The notes below the pieces were generated by a model that was not told where the DNA came from, did no database searches, and saw only the letters and a program-made list of their open reading frames with translations. The position numbers were made by a program, and so were the translations under genes. A stretch of 64,000 nucleotides of DNA from Hirundichthys speculiger (taxonomy: Eukaryota; Chordata; Actinopteri; Beloniformes; Exocoetidae), in contig JAGFBZ010001885.1 in the NCBI GenBank assembly GCA_018398805.1, positions 1,265,001 through 1,329,000 of the forward strand, given 5' to 3'. The first letter of the stretch is position 1. The number at the start of each line of letters is the position of its first letter. Below are positions 47,601 to 62,600 of the stretch, piece by piece.

Positions 47601-50600
47601 TCATTTTCCGACAACCAAAGGACACCTCCCTCAATCAAGCTCCCTCATTACCAGTCCCGTTCCAGCACCACGTACCTCAGGTTCTGCAGCACCGCCACTG
47701 CCAGCGTGCCGCTGAGCAGCAGCACAGTGACCACGTAGGGGTACAGCAGCAGGGTGCCTCCCAGGCGCTCCAGCGTGTCCAGAGGCAGCAGGCCAAAGGC
47801 TTCCTCGCACAGATACAGACCGGCATCAAAATCCCTGCAGGAGATGTGAAGCAGGATGGACAGAGATGAGACGAAAACCCAGATGAACAGACAGAAAGAT
47901 GGCAGGAGGAGGAGGGAGTGAACATGTTAATTAGCGGCTGAAACCAATTATGGTTCCATCAATTTTGCATGATCCACTTCTTTTTCTCGCTCTTAATTCT
48001 TGAATTGGTCACCTTGAGAAAATTGGGGGACCTGCAATCAATCTTACATACAGTACATGTTGGATTAATAAAGTATATCCAACAGCTACAAAATCTCATG
48101 AGATTATATAATTGAGATGGAGTCGCTCTGTCATCTCAATTAGTGCATACATTATTAACTCACAATTTTTTTGTTATTTCTCATCTAATTCATTTAATCC
48201 TTAATATATATTCTGAATGTTGAGACTGGGATGTTATTTTGAACAGGTGGTGAAAATCAGGATTTGGCCCAGATGTACCATATTTCTCCTACTGAACACC
48301 CCAGGACACGATCCAAAACACAGACAGGGGCGTCTATTTTGACCTCCAAAATTCCAAATATTGTTTTTAAATCATTTCCAGACCCTTACAGATTAAACTC
48401 TCAGGTGGTTAGGCGGTATGATTTAGGTATAACAATGTTTTACAATGTGAAAAAGTAATCTTACGGTATCTTTTTTACGGCTGGCTTCAGCACGTACGAT
48501 GACGTCATACTACAACGTAATCATAAATCAATTAGAGACGCACAATAGATGTAAAGATGTTGACCAAGAAGTGATCGTACACCGTATCTTTTAAACTGGG
48601 GGAAAAAAAATTAAGTTGTTGAGACTGGTGAGAAAAATAGCAAGGGTAGGGTTAGCTTCAGTTTCTCTCTTAAATCAATGACAAAATCTGAAGGTAAACA
48701 AAGCGTAATAACTGCTGGGATTATGTCAAGTAAAAATCAACATAAAAAGGCCGAAAAGTCCAAACTTTCAGTTACCTATATAAGATAATTGTTTTATGTG
48801 TGCAGAAGAACAGGGCCGAATTCTTCAGATGATTACAAATAGGATCAATCTTTTTATTTCCTTTAAGGAGCACATTTTGCACTGTGACAATAACGTTTGT
48901 GATAAACGACCATGCAGATAAATGCCTCAACTGAGAGTTTAGACAGCACAAACGCAATGCAAGACTCAAGGGCTGAAACTGAGAAACACCTGGAAAGAAG
49001 AAATAAGTCAAGGCAAGTCAGAGAAAATGAGAGCGAGGCAGAGATGGAGCACGGAGTGAGCCTTGCATTTTCCACCGTCTTCTGAATAATTAAAAGGGCC
49101 AGTTGTGAGTCGCTGCATTGGGAGCGGTGTTATCTGCCACCCCGGAGCAGCTATCCTGTGGCTGAGTTGTTTAACGCACACACACACACACACGCAGTCT
49201 GATCGATGGGAGGTCTACTGGCGTTGCCCTGCAATCTATTATTCACACACACTAACACTGCAGGTGCTGTGACACGGGTGCTCACTGAATAATGCAGTTG
49301 CTCCGGATCAAATCAACACTTCTGTACAGCTGCGCAGTAAACTTACTCTATGTGAATTGGTAATATGTGTCCAAAGGTTTTGTGATATGGGAGTAAGACT
49401 TCAATAGTACAAGCATTTAAAACTATGTTTGTGTTTATGTGCTCATACCTGGTAGGCCCCAAGGCAAACTTTGACTTGAGGAATTTAAAAATGTGCTCGT
49501 CTGATCTGAGCTGAAGTGCCCTCTGCAAACAAACACACACAGATGAAGTCATCTTGTCAAGACTTAAGCTTCAGCACACAAACAAACAAATAAATAAATT
49601 GACTTGACATCATTTTTTGAGGTTGATTCGTGCTTAAAAGTTTAGATGGATGAGGGTGAGAAAGGGCGCTGCAGCAGAAGGAGCCAGAAGACGTTAGTTA
49701 GAAAAACAGGAGAAAGACCCGAAGAGTGGTAGGAGTTAAGAGACCGCAAATAGGAGGAAATGAAGATGGGCAGCAAAGAGATGAGAATATAAAACAGAAG
49801 AAAGGAAGGACAGGAGTCAGAGCAGAAACAGAGCGGTACCTTGGTCAGATAGTTGATGATGAAGGTGAGAAGGAGAACCAGAGCGCTGTGGAGCAGAACT
49901 TTTCCCAGACGAACCAGAAGGCTTCCAGTCTTCAGACCAGACTGTACGAGCAGAAAGCAAGAAATCAGTCGTCTTTAGCCATATATTACACATCAATCCC
50001 CTGTTTTAGAGTGTAGCTGCAAACAAAATGTCTTGTCATCACACAGAGGCTCAACATATCAATTACCACAATCACTGCAGGCCATTAACAGTCAGACATA
50101 TCAGCCTCCATGATGTTTACTATTAGCTTTATTTCATGCAGTGAGACCAGTTTCTTAAGATTCAAGGGATTTTGTGGCTGATTCCCAGAATAAGTATATT
50201 TATATGTCTTTTGAATGTCTTGCGTCTCTATTTAGTGTGAACAGTGAAGACAGATGAAAGAAAAAACTCTTTAGAATGAAGACAACTTCCCGTAATTTTT
50301 GAGACGTCGGTGTGTACGTAAGTCGGCGGCAGACTAAGAATAGCTTTATACATTGAAAGAGGACAGAGCACTTGAGCATGTAAGCATTGTGTGCATGTTT
50401 CCAAACACAACAGAATTATAAACACGTCAAACCAAATACATGGAACATCATGCGGTCACAACACCGGAAACGCTCTGCTGTGATTCAGACTGAACAAGTT
50501 CAAAAGGACGACTGCAAATCATACGAGGTGGGCTAATGGCTGACCATTTAGCATATACCAGAACTTTGTTAGAAAAATAGTGACTATCAGATGTCCATCC

Positions 50601-53600
50601 AAACACAAACTAAATGACATCTAGACCCAGCAGGAATCTCTAAATGACGACGGGATGACAACAGGATTCATTTTACACAGACCTACCTGGCAATGTCTGA
50701 TGAAGAGTGCAGCTACTATGAAGCTGAGGACCAGTGATCCCAGGATCATGGAGTTGCAGAACTGGAGGAGCCACACACTCAACAGGCCAATCGCTTGAAT
50801 GAGGTACAGAGTGGTAACCTGGGAAAACAAACACATTTGATCACAAGGCCAATGAGCACTTATATTTTCAGAGGGGAGGAATATAAGGTTTTAGTAATCA
50901 CTTATGACGTAACTGGACAGAAGAACATGTTTAGTTATTGCTCCAGCCATCTGCTCCTGAGAGACAAAACATCAGCTGCCAGGACCCATTACACAACAAC
51001 TGTAGGCACAACTTTCTTTGGGCTTTTTTCTTTCTGTTTGGAACTCTTCCTCTCTTGCTTAAATCTATTGTGCTACATTATAACATACTATCACCTGCAG
51101 CTTGCTGAACGGCTCCCTTGCACGCAATGGAATTAAAATGCACTAAAATATAGATAGTGCTAAGTGTTTCAGGCTTGCATACATTATACATACACACATA
51201 TATATAGGAGTGTGTTTATGGGGATTGTTGATTATTCTTCCAAAAGCACATTAGTGAGGTCAAACACTGATGTTGGTTGAGAAGGTCTGGTTCTCAGTCT
51301 CTGCTCTAATTCATCCCAAAGGTGTTCTATCAGGTTGATGTCAGGACTCTGTGCAGGTCAGCCAAGTTCATCCACACCAGACTCTTCCATCCATGTCTTT
51401 ATGGACCTTGCTTTGTACACTGGTGCTCAGTCATGTTGGAAGAGGAAGGGACCAGCTCCAAACTGTTCCCACAAAGTTGGGATCATGGAATTGTCCAAAA
51501 TGTCTTGGTCTACTGAAGCATTCAGAGTTCCTTTCACTGGAACTAAGGGGCCAAGCCCAGCTCCTGAAAAACAACCCCACACCATAACCCCCCCTCCACC
51601 AAACTTTACACTTGGATCAATGCAGTCAGACCAGTACCGTTCTCCTGGCAACCATCAAACCCAGACTCTTCCATCAAATCACCAGATGGAGAAGCGTGAT
51701 TCTTCACTCCAGAGAATGTTCCTCCACTGCTCTGGAGTCCAGTGGCGGCTGCTTTACTCCACTGCATCCAACGCTTTGCATTGTTCTTGGTGATGTCTGG
51801 CTTGGATGCAGCTGCTCCACCAAGGAAACCCATTCATGAAGCTCTCTGCTCTGTTGTTGAGCTAATCTGAAGGCCACATAAAGTTTGGAGGTCTGTTTTG
51901 ATTGACTGCAGAAAGTTGGGGACTTCTCCACACTATGTGCTTCAGCATCGGCTAAGCCCAGTCAGTCAGAAATTATGAAATACGAATACATGTGTACATT
52001 TTCGTAAACCTCTGTGTTTAAGGATATGCATGCATATTTGTATTCACACGTAAACATTACTAAGAATAAAAATTCTCCATCTTTTATAATATATATTACA
52101 TGTTGATTGACGGTATAGATGATAAAGTTGGAAAATGTACACATGGGTAATTATGTGTTTATATATATGTCTGCATGTGTAAAGGTGTCCCCATGTGTTT
52201 GCATGTATAAGTACGGGTGAGTGTATATGGGCATGGACATGTGCGTGCATATGTGCATGTATAGGTGTAGGTATAGGCACATGTGCAGACACGTGTATGT
52301 TTTGTGCTAGCATGTGTGGATGAAGTGTGCACATGCGTGAATACATGTATACGTTTGTATGTGGTTGATATATTGCCATAGATGAATAAGCATTTATGAG
52401 TATATGATATTACATTTGTTTAATTAGAGACAGTAACATGAAAAGTGTTAAACATTTGGAGATGAGTTCATTACCACTACTACACCAGAATGACTCAGAA
52501 CACTTGACTAAGTAACTTCATTGTTAGTATGGAGACATGTTCCTTATTATGGTTACATCAGAATAGATCAGGGATTCCCAAAGTGGGGTGCGCAAGCTGC
52601 CTCTAGGGGATGAAAAATGTAATGGCGGTCTGATAATTTTTTTTTGTTTTCACACAATAAAGATGTGTAAATAAACATTTCCTTTGTAAAATTTTAAATC
52701 AAAAACTGTAATTTTAATGAATAAATAAATGCAGGCTATTCAAAATGCACGTCATCTTAAAGTGAAGCGTAGAAGAAGAAGTTATATTCTTCTACCACTG
52801 CATTTGCACCTAGCTTGTGGCCTCTACTTTATTCATTCTCGCAAATATGCTCAATTGGCTGAAATCAGGGAAAATATCTTTATTGGAACTTTATTGGACT
52901 AGAATTAAAATTACTGGCGTTCAAATTTTATTTCCATAACCTGTGTTATGATGACGGGTTGTGTTAGTTCCACGGTCATTTAAACTTGCTGCAATTTTTG
53001 TTCAATGTTCAAAATATTCTAACATTTTCCTCAACTTATCTGCTTTCTGCCACTGAGTCTGAGCATGTCATCCATCCTCTTTGCTCTTAAAAGTGGAAGC
53101 CTGCGCATAACTTTGTTTCATTATATTGGAACTGTGTTACAGTGTTTCAGTTTAATTTAAATGCGAGAGCGCATTGTTGTGATTGTGATTATTATGTTAT
53201 ATGTGTGTTCTGGTCATTTTAGCATGAATAAACATGGCGACTTTAATATGGCTATAATAAAGCTTGTTGCATTTTTTTAAGGGGTGGGGGATCGGGGGTG
53301 CGTCAACCCGGTTGAGACATAGAAGGGGGTGCGCGGCTAAAAAAGTTTGGGAACCGCTGGTATAGATGAATATGTACGTATTTGTATATATGTAGGTGTG
53401 TATGTCTATCTTAAGTAATAAGCAATATATACATTTACATTCAGAAGTCTCCTCACAAGTCTAGCTTATAGACATTTATGCTTTACATCCCTCCCTCAAC
53501 ACCCCCACCCCCCCTTTTATCAACACAATCAATCCATAATGTTTACATGAATTCTACACGTGTGCAAGGGCCTAGTGCTTGGTAGAAGGTGTCCAATCCA

Positions 53601-56600
53601 GTTTTTTGTTAGTAGCTTTTTCTACTTTCTATATATTATCTTTTAAGTTTGTCCTGTAACACAACACCCCTCACACTTCACACCACACCCTCACTGTCGT
53701 GTCTCTTTAATTGTCTTGTCTTTAAATGTCTCACAGCTGGTGTTTTTAGTCCTTTCTGACAGAATTAAGAGTTAAGATGTTAATAAAGATGTTAGAATTT
53801 ACTGCCAAAGAGGACTGGTGAAGGACACATCCACTCTTTACATTAGTACAAAAAGTCTAATTCAAAAAAAAAAAGAACTTAAAATCCATACCTGGTTAGA
53901 TGTTAAAAGGTCGACACAGTCCAGAGTGAAAATGATAAGAGCCTGAACTAGTAGAATAAACTGGTTGAACTGCCACGTCAGACAGAAACAGAACGTTGTC
54001 ACGTACATCAACCACACCATCACTTTCTGAGGAGACAGTACACGAGAATACATAGAGTTGACATACTTTAACTGGATATTCATAACAGACACTGTCACCA
54101 GTGGTGCCTGTGCTTTTAGAGCCAATGAATTATTGACAACATCAGCTAGGTGTGTCAAGCATCAGTGACTCTGATGCTGTAGAGGTTTTTGTGCGTACCG
54201 TACCTGCTGTAAGGCAGTCAGCTGAGGCCTGAGGTAACAAGTGATGGCAGTAACCTGCAACGCTAAGAAGGGCAACGACCAGTTCTCTCTGAGGGAGATG
54301 GTGAACTCCACACGAGTGGTATCTACCCTGAAAAAAGGAAGCAGGTGAATGACACAGTGACGGAGAGATGAGCAGATAATGGTGATCAGTGTTGAAAACT
54401 TCGGAGTCAGAGCTTCCAGCTGACAGCTCAAACATGAAACACAATGGCCTGGTGTGTGTTCATGGGCCAAAACAAACAGAGAAGTTAAGTCAATGTGTAA
54501 ACATATATCTGTAGGATTTAAGTTATCTCAAAAAGGTATTTGCAATATTGATGCACTGAGTTTAAAATTGTTCAAAACCTGTCGATTTTCTTTGTTTCCT
54601 TAAATCAACACAGCTTTTTCAGCTCACAAGCTGCTGATCAATTCAAAACTAACCACCTCACACAAGAAAACAGACGGAGTAGAAACTAGAAAAGCTTTCT
54701 TGTTAACTAGATGCCTAGGCCCGCAGGAATAACTCACCATCTTGGGAGATGAATATTAAAATCTTTAGCTCTATAAATATATAAGACTCTCTGGCTGTGT
54801 CCGTTTATTTAGCATATTCAAACCCTGACAGCCATGTTTTGTTTTTATTGACGATATTTGCATCTGATGTAGTGTATAAAGTTAACTGAATGCAGAAAAC
54901 TGACCTTGATGCAAATTTGTATCAGTAATTTGTTGTACACATACATCAATGAAATAAACATGCTGTCACATTTTAAAGAAAGTTGTTCCAAAATCAAGGA
55001 TCTAATAAAGTTTCTTTGTTTTGTCGTTGGTGAAACTATTTCTGCCTTCATCAAAAGGTGAGTGTTGCAAAATATGTCATAATAGTAATCATTTAAATTA
55101 CAGGTAACCTTTAGATCTCACCATCACATTCTTACAACAAGAAAAAAAAATCATACCACTATGCTGCCTCTCAATGAGCCTTAGATGTATAAATCTTTCA
55201 TTTTTATATCTCTTCAAAATTAAACTATGCTTCATGAGAATTTTCTTTTCCTAAAGCCCTCCTGATGAAACGGACTTGGTGGCCGTTTTGAGTTCCTGAA
55301 TGTGGTCTACGACTAAAACAAAAATCTCCAATCTGACCTATCTGTTGGAAAAGTGGCTGCGACTTGGTAAATGACTCCTGATGTCTCAAAAACTTTACTT
55401 TCCTTAACTTGCCAATGAACACAAGAAGATGCCGTCATTAGTCACCTGTTAAGAATGTACCAGACTCCAGCGAGCGCCCCAGCGAGCCAGGAACCAGACA
55501 GGAGCCAGGCTGTGAGGTACAGAGCGATCACATACACCGCTTGGAGCGAGAACACTGTGTAAATGTAAAAATAAACTGGTTCCAGATATGACTGGACCAC
55601 AGGCACACACGCACGCACACACACACACAAAAACAAGTGTTGAGAGTTTATTCTGATATTTCACTTCCTGACATTCTTGTCTCCTAATGAGACAGCAGAC
55701 AAACCTCAGCACCTGATACAACATTTACACAAAGCATCAACTGTAATTAGGTGGTTCCAAATAGCAAATAGATTGTGTATAAATGATGCATCTTTCAAAA
55801 TAATAAAGTGTTGTATTTTAGTTTGAAACACAGCAAAACCGTTTTAATTCCCCGTGTCTCCAGTAAAGTGATTGTTACCTGCAGGGGCAACAGTCTGTAG
55901 AGAATACTCAGAAACACCTCTTGGTAGATATTCATCCGCTGCAAGAGATTAATGGTCCTCTTAGATTCTGTCAAGTTGTCATGGATCAATTCGGACAAAC
56001 CTGGGAACACACATACATCACTTCAGAAAAAAAAAATAATACACCCCCTCCACAGACTGATATTAAATGCCGGCTTTGTGACAACCAGAATATAAAGGGA
56101 TTTGATGCTACTCAGGGTTCACTTGGCACATTCAAGGGGCATGGTGCAATGAACAAGAACCAAGAGTTTAAGATTTCACCACAGCTAACACCACAGCTAA
56201 CCCCACAGCCAGTGATTCCCAAAGTGTGGGCCGCGGCCCCCTGGTGGGCCGTCGCGGTACTGCAGGTGGGCCGTGAGAGGTCATTAAAATCCTCCCTCTT
56301 TTAAAATATGTTTTTAATTACTGTAAAATATTAATGACATGATTTAAAAACATTAATAAGTAACAAAACAAACCAGTTAAGTGTTATACTACCGTCATCT
56401 TAACTTAATATGACAAGTGTCACCTTATTTGTTGACCTCTTACATTAATGTCAGAACATAGCTTCTAGTCCTGGATGTTGGTCACAGTTGTGATTAAAGG
56501 TTTCGGTGGGCCGCGGAGATTTTTCACATTTCAAATTGGGCCTTGATATTCTGAAGTTTGGGAATGGCTGCCCACAGCTAACCCCACAGCTAACCCCACA

Positions 56601-59600
56601 GCTAACACCACAGCTCGCTCTGGCAAAGTCTGCATTCCTTAATTGCAGAGAAAACAATGGAGGTCTGAACGCTGCAGTGTGTTCAACCCTGGTAATCCTC
56701 AAACTTCATTTTATTATTTTAACAAAAAAAATAAATAAACTCAATTGACCTGAGTTTTCTCCCAAAAAAAAACAAAAAACATATCTCTTCAGATTTTTTA
56801 TATAAGTAGCATGTCGGCAGTGATAATCCCATTTTACTATCGTCCTGCTTCAGTGTGTTGTAGTATCTCAGCTTGCCGTTTTGGTTCGACAGCAACGTTC
56901 CTGTTGTCTGCTCTCATCAGCCATGTTTTTGCTGCAGCATGCAGCTGTTTTCAGCACAGACAGACAAAGTCAAACCAGATAGTTGGCGAAGCAGCTGAAG
57001 AGACAGCAATTTTCCCCCAGATGTTAGCGGGGACCACATCAAAGCTGAGAATTGGGACTGGCACAAACATGACTCCAGCTGAATATTAATGTCTGCCATA
57101 TCTGCTGAATGCATCTGAGAAACAGCCTCTCTCAAGCTTTTCAAAAGGATCCTAAAAACTGAAGTTACATCAGCGTTGTAATCAGGCTTTTGTTTTTACT
57201 TTTCCTCTCCCCCATGTGTTGTGTTCTGATGATTTATTTGGTTTGTGAGAAATAAAGGACGGAACAAAATGACGCTGCTGTGCGTTTGATTCATGTGAAA
57301 ATACATAAACGAGCTCTGTCTTTTCAAAGTGCACATTACTACCCACATATTTTTCACTTCCACTGAATTGTAATCTTTTTACTACAATTTTATAATGTCA
57401 CTCTTTGGTACATCTCTCTTTTGTAGCTTGTGATACTTAAATAAATATATGTAGGGCCAGATCTTCTAAATTCACTATTTAGGGATAGCGGGTAGCGGGA
57501 GGGGCGTTCCCCCGCAAAAAACGCAATCTTCCACCTTGCTAAACCCGCTATGCCACCTGTGCTAACCGCTATATTTATCCATAGGAGTGGTTAGGGCGTT
57601 CCACCTGTTAAACCAATCAGTGCCTCAGCAGCCATTGCCTTTAAGAGCAGGTTGCGCTACCTGCAAACCGCTATGGAGCATATTTTCATCCAGATCGGAG
57701 CAGCTCTCATGCGCAGCTTGTCTGGGACTCTGCTGTAGAGCTTCCTCCTCTTCCTTCCTCCTTCTCTGCACTGATATATACATAAAAATATTTTTACACA
57801 GACAATTCCTATCGGCTACCTGAAAGTCCCAGATAGTCAGTGCGCTCCCAGTAAACATGGGCCATTTTTGTAATATTTTAAAATATATGTTCCAAATATG
57901 TACCAATATATGTTCACATATGTGAAAGACATATATGGACACCGATATTATATATGTTATTTAAATATATGGCCATATATCAGATTTGTGTTCCTCTCAT
58001 ATGAGAGGAACACAACTCTCAGTAAAAGTAACTTCATTAGGCGATCAGATGTAGAACAGGGCAGGTTTCGGAAAAACGTGCTTCAGCTGATGTTGCATAG
58101 ATGCTCGGTTGCCAGAGCAGAGAGAGTATCGTCGGAAAGTAGGATGAAGAGTTAAATCATGAATCCGGGGAAAGATGCTATCTATTAAAAAATGGCGCTA
58201 GGTGTGGATAGAAGAGAGAGGGAAAACAAAGATTAGCCTTTTGGTAGCTGGTAGAAGAAGTTAAGAGAACCAGGTGCTTCTGCACTCGGTGCTCCAGAAA
58301 GCTCGTATGCAACCCGCCGTAACAAAGTGCCACCGTGTAACAAATCAGCCGCTCAAAGAGCAGCTGTTTGGACTTTACAGTGGTCCCCAACCTTTTTTGC
58401 GCCATGGACCAGTTAAATGTCAGACAATATTTTCTCTGACCGGTCTGTAAAATGTACCAAAGATAAATCCACTAAATAAAATGATATGACCGGCATAAAA
58501 ACTGTGGTATTTTCTATATCAGGGGTAGGCAACCCCGGTCCTCAAGTGCCGCTGTCCTGCAGGTCTTAGATGTTTCCCTCCTTCTTCACACCCTGATACA
58601 AGTGGCCGTGTCATTTACAGACATGTGCTGACCTTGATGACAAGATGATGATGGCTATTAATTAGGATCAGGTGTGTTAAAGCAGGGAAACATGCAAAAC
58701 CTGCAGGACAGCGGTACTCGAGGCCGGGGTTGCCTACCCCTGTTCTATATATTATAATAAACATGAATCTGCTGTGTATTCACGTGTAACTTTATTAGAA
58801 GCGTCCTCGGAACATCGCACCAACAACAGAACATTGGTAACATCCTCTCCGCGCAAAGACACTTTCTGAAGACATTTGTTTTTTACTCATTTTGCTATGT
58901 GACCCAGTCACGGGTCTGGAAGTCTTGGTCATGTGTCAAAAATCAGTCATAGACGGATGTAATGGAGAGAATTCGGTCATTTTTCATACAAATACTCCGT
59001 ATTTTTCATACGGATAATAATCAAACAGTAATAATGGAAGTTATTTATTTTTTCTCTGCAGCCCGGTACCAAATGACCCACAGATCAGTACCGGCCTGGG
59101 GACCGATGGTTGGAGACCCCTGCTCTACAACACACAACACAGTTACTGGTAGTAACCACCACAGCTGATGTACCAGCATCAAGGACTTGAAAATACGAGT
59201 GTGCACGTTCATCACAGAGCATAATTTGTTGTTGAAGCTCCCCCAACCTCTGGTAAATTTATGCAAAAAAAAAAAATAGCTGAAGACAAAATAGCTCTGA
59301 CAAAACTGTTGATTTCTAATTAATGTGCAGCTATTTGAACCCACATGAAACAACACCAGAGTTAAAAATAAATAGTTAAATGTTTTTGGTTGTTAATTGA
59401 ATAGTTTTATTATTGATATATTTTCTATTAAATTCCTAGAATTTAATTTACCATTATTTCTTTTGAGCAAATGGATTATGGAAATGTTGCCAATAGAATT
59501 CCAGTGTTATCTACGGTTCACTGCTGCACTTTATCTTTTTACAAAGTAAATAGCACAAATGCTACATAATATTTGGAATTGATGGCCTTTGTCATAAACC

Positions 59601-62600
59601 CCCCAACTGAATGGTTGTCATCCAAATTTTTATTCTGCCTGACTGAATTTCACATTCCCTTATAGCATGTGATCTTGTAAGCTTCAGCAAAGCTTGATAT
59701 CAAAAGTATCCTAAACGCAACATGTGTTAACTACCATGTTGTAGTAACAACCCCCACTTCCACCACGCATGCACGCACGCACGCACGCATGCACGCACGC
59801 ACAAAAGTTCAGGCTCAGAATATTTTTTTGCTTTAAACCCTGGAGTCGGCATAACGGGTAGCGGCTTTAGCGAGCGGAAGATTGCATCAGAGGTTAGCGG
59901 AGGTTCCTATACCCGCAATTTGCAGGTGGCGGCTAGTGTTAACGGGTAAGAGGAAGTGTACGATCGGGGCCGTAATCTCTTAATGGCATTACATGAAACA
60001 ATCAAAAGTATTAAACTGTGAGAAATCATGTAAACAGCTCTCTAGGCAGTCTGACTTTTCTTTTACTGTTCAGTGAAGGCCTTGTTTTAATTATTACTTT
60101 ACTTAAACGCCATGTGGCTCTCTGGACTAATGACCGCTGCTATTGGCAGCAGCTTGCTGAAGAAAAGTGATGCTATTTCCTTACACACCAGGAGACTGAA
60201 TTTACACAGCAAACCCAACATAAATTCCACTGTGTCACACACATGGCTGCGTCTATGCTGACTGTTAGCGTGAAGCATAAGCACACTGTTGAGGACATCA
60301 TTTACGGACTGATCTGTTGTGTGTCTGTAAGTCACTGCATCTCACCCACCTCAGTGAAAAAGTCTGTGTCAATGCAAATGGGTGCTCCATTTTAGCCTCA
60401 TATTATTTCATCAACATTCTGGATGATTTTTGCCAAATCTATTTTTACGATTTGCCTTGTTGGACATCATATTGAAGAGTGACATTTTTTTTGGAGGTCT
60501 TTCAGTCAATCAAGGAATGTCTTTTAATTGATTTATTTTAATGAATGGACGTCTTTTCAGCCAGTGAATAAATTCCACCTCTCAAAAATTTTGTTTACAC
60601 TTATTTCTGGTCATTTCCTTTTTACTGGCTATGTCCTGCTGTTACCAACTTTTATCCTGTCTCATTTGACAAAATTATATATCTAAATTATAAATAGAAA
60701 CCTGAAATGCATGTCCTCATTTCTCCTTATTACACAACTTGCCCTTTTATCAGTTTCTTTCATCTCTACCTTTCTTTCCTTCATTGTTTCCATTGAATAA
60801 TCTTTCTTTTATTCAATTTTATTGAATCATTTAACTCACAGTGCCGCTACTTGGTTTGGATCCTTGTATTTTTAGTGGTTCGGGGTGTAAGGCAGCAGAA
60901 ACTCCATTCCCTTAGTTCAGTTTCTTATTATTAACTTTTCTCCGCTTTAAATATTAACTAAAATGCACATGCCCAAAACAGAAATCAGAATGCAAATCCT
61001 AAGGAACTGCATCCACAGAAGGTGCTGAAATGACTGAAATGAAGTTTCCTCAAGTGTAATCGACTTGGAAACAACTTCACCTAGAATCAAAATTCCGAAT
61101 CTTATCTCTGAATTCCTCTACATTTTTTTCTCAGAATTGTCAAGATAAAGCATGATTCAGGATCATGCAAAATTTTAAACATTTTAGCAAGTTAGGTTGT
61201 ACTGTAAATAAAATTTAAAAAAAAACATTGACATAAATAGAAATATTGATATAAAAGTTGCTGAAAACCTTCAGAAGTGTTCATTTGGCACATGTGTGTT
61301 TGTACCCATGTATACACATCGTTGCCCATTATTTCATAGTTCACAGCATGGGTTGGTATAAATCTTGCACGTATAAATGCCTTTAAGTACAACTCATAAA
61401 ATCATGTAACAATTTATTAAAAGTTGCACGGTTTAATATTAATACTAGGAGTCAATGCTGTAATTTTTACACATTCATTTTACAGGTGCAGAACCTGTTT
61501 TAATTTTTCAGATTACGGTATAAATTATGCCTCGTTACTTCCTTTATTTTAAATGTGTGAAAGAGTACCGTCCTTGTCACAGCAGTGAATACCAACAATA
61601 AGGACCCAGTGACCCACGGACAAGTTGCCGTTTGATGAAAAGAAACAAAGAAAAAAAAGACATTTTTAAAACAATGTAATTTCCCCCTCTCAGGATTTAC
61701 TTGCCTGTAAATACAACTAACATAATTTTGAGGTGAATTACAAATATTTGTAGATGAGAAAGTGGGATTCTGACAGTGTTTGAAATGATTCGAGGAATCT
61801 GGAGGAATTTCATTGAGAATCAACATTTATCAATAACCAAAAGGACGATATGGGCAAGAAATTATAAGCACTACAACAGGTAGCTACGTTCACAAATGCC
61901 ACTTAAAGATTTACTGTGAAAAAGGACTTCTGTTAACCCTGTCCTGCTGCAGTGTCAGACATCATATTCCTTGTGTGGTTCCGGTGCCATCAGATGCTGG
62001 AAATACGTACTGTGGTCAGACAAATCATTATTCCACATCATTTTCTAGAAAAAATAAGCACAGTGTGCTTTGGATCAAAGACAAACAGGACCATCCAGAC
62101 TGTTATCAGCAACAAGCAAAAAAGGCAGCGTCTATGATGATATGGCGCCATATCAGTGCTACAGTGTTTGCTTTAGATTCTTTTTCCCATGGGTTTCAGT
62201 TTCATGTTGTATTGATTAGTCTAATCAGTTTTGTTTTGTTTGTTGGGTAGATGTATTGTGTTCTTCCCCCCTATTGTGTCGAAATGGTCTGATTAGCCAG
62301 TATATATGTCTTCCTTATGTGTCAGTGCACAGGTCACTTTATGCTTCAGTTACCTTTGCTAAAGTTTGATTGCGTTGACCTCTTTTATGGGCCCAAAATG
62401 ATTGTGTTTGGATTTTTTTTTTTGTAAATAAAAAAGAGAACTTTCTTCTAAACATCCTGTGCTACTCGGCTTGATCCTCACAGGCCTCAAATATCAAGAT
62501 TAAGTCAACGCATTACCTCGATTATGATTAATGAATGACGTGTTTTATTCTTTGCTCTCATAGATCACTGACAAGGCTTTTGCCTCACATATTCTCAACA

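Larger units (their letters stand above)
57454..59971. mobile_element. Harbinger-like composite element (outer shell of a nest)
   Basis: Starts GGGCCAGATCTTCTAAA and ends TACGATCGGGGCC, imperfect inverses, bordered by GTA on both sides (57451-57453 and 59972-59974), a 3-bp duplication as in PIF/Harbinger. Both ends carry GCGGGTAGCGG/ACCCGCTA phrases in inverted order. No transposase was found. A hAT element lies inside (58378-59122). Confidence 0.5.
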
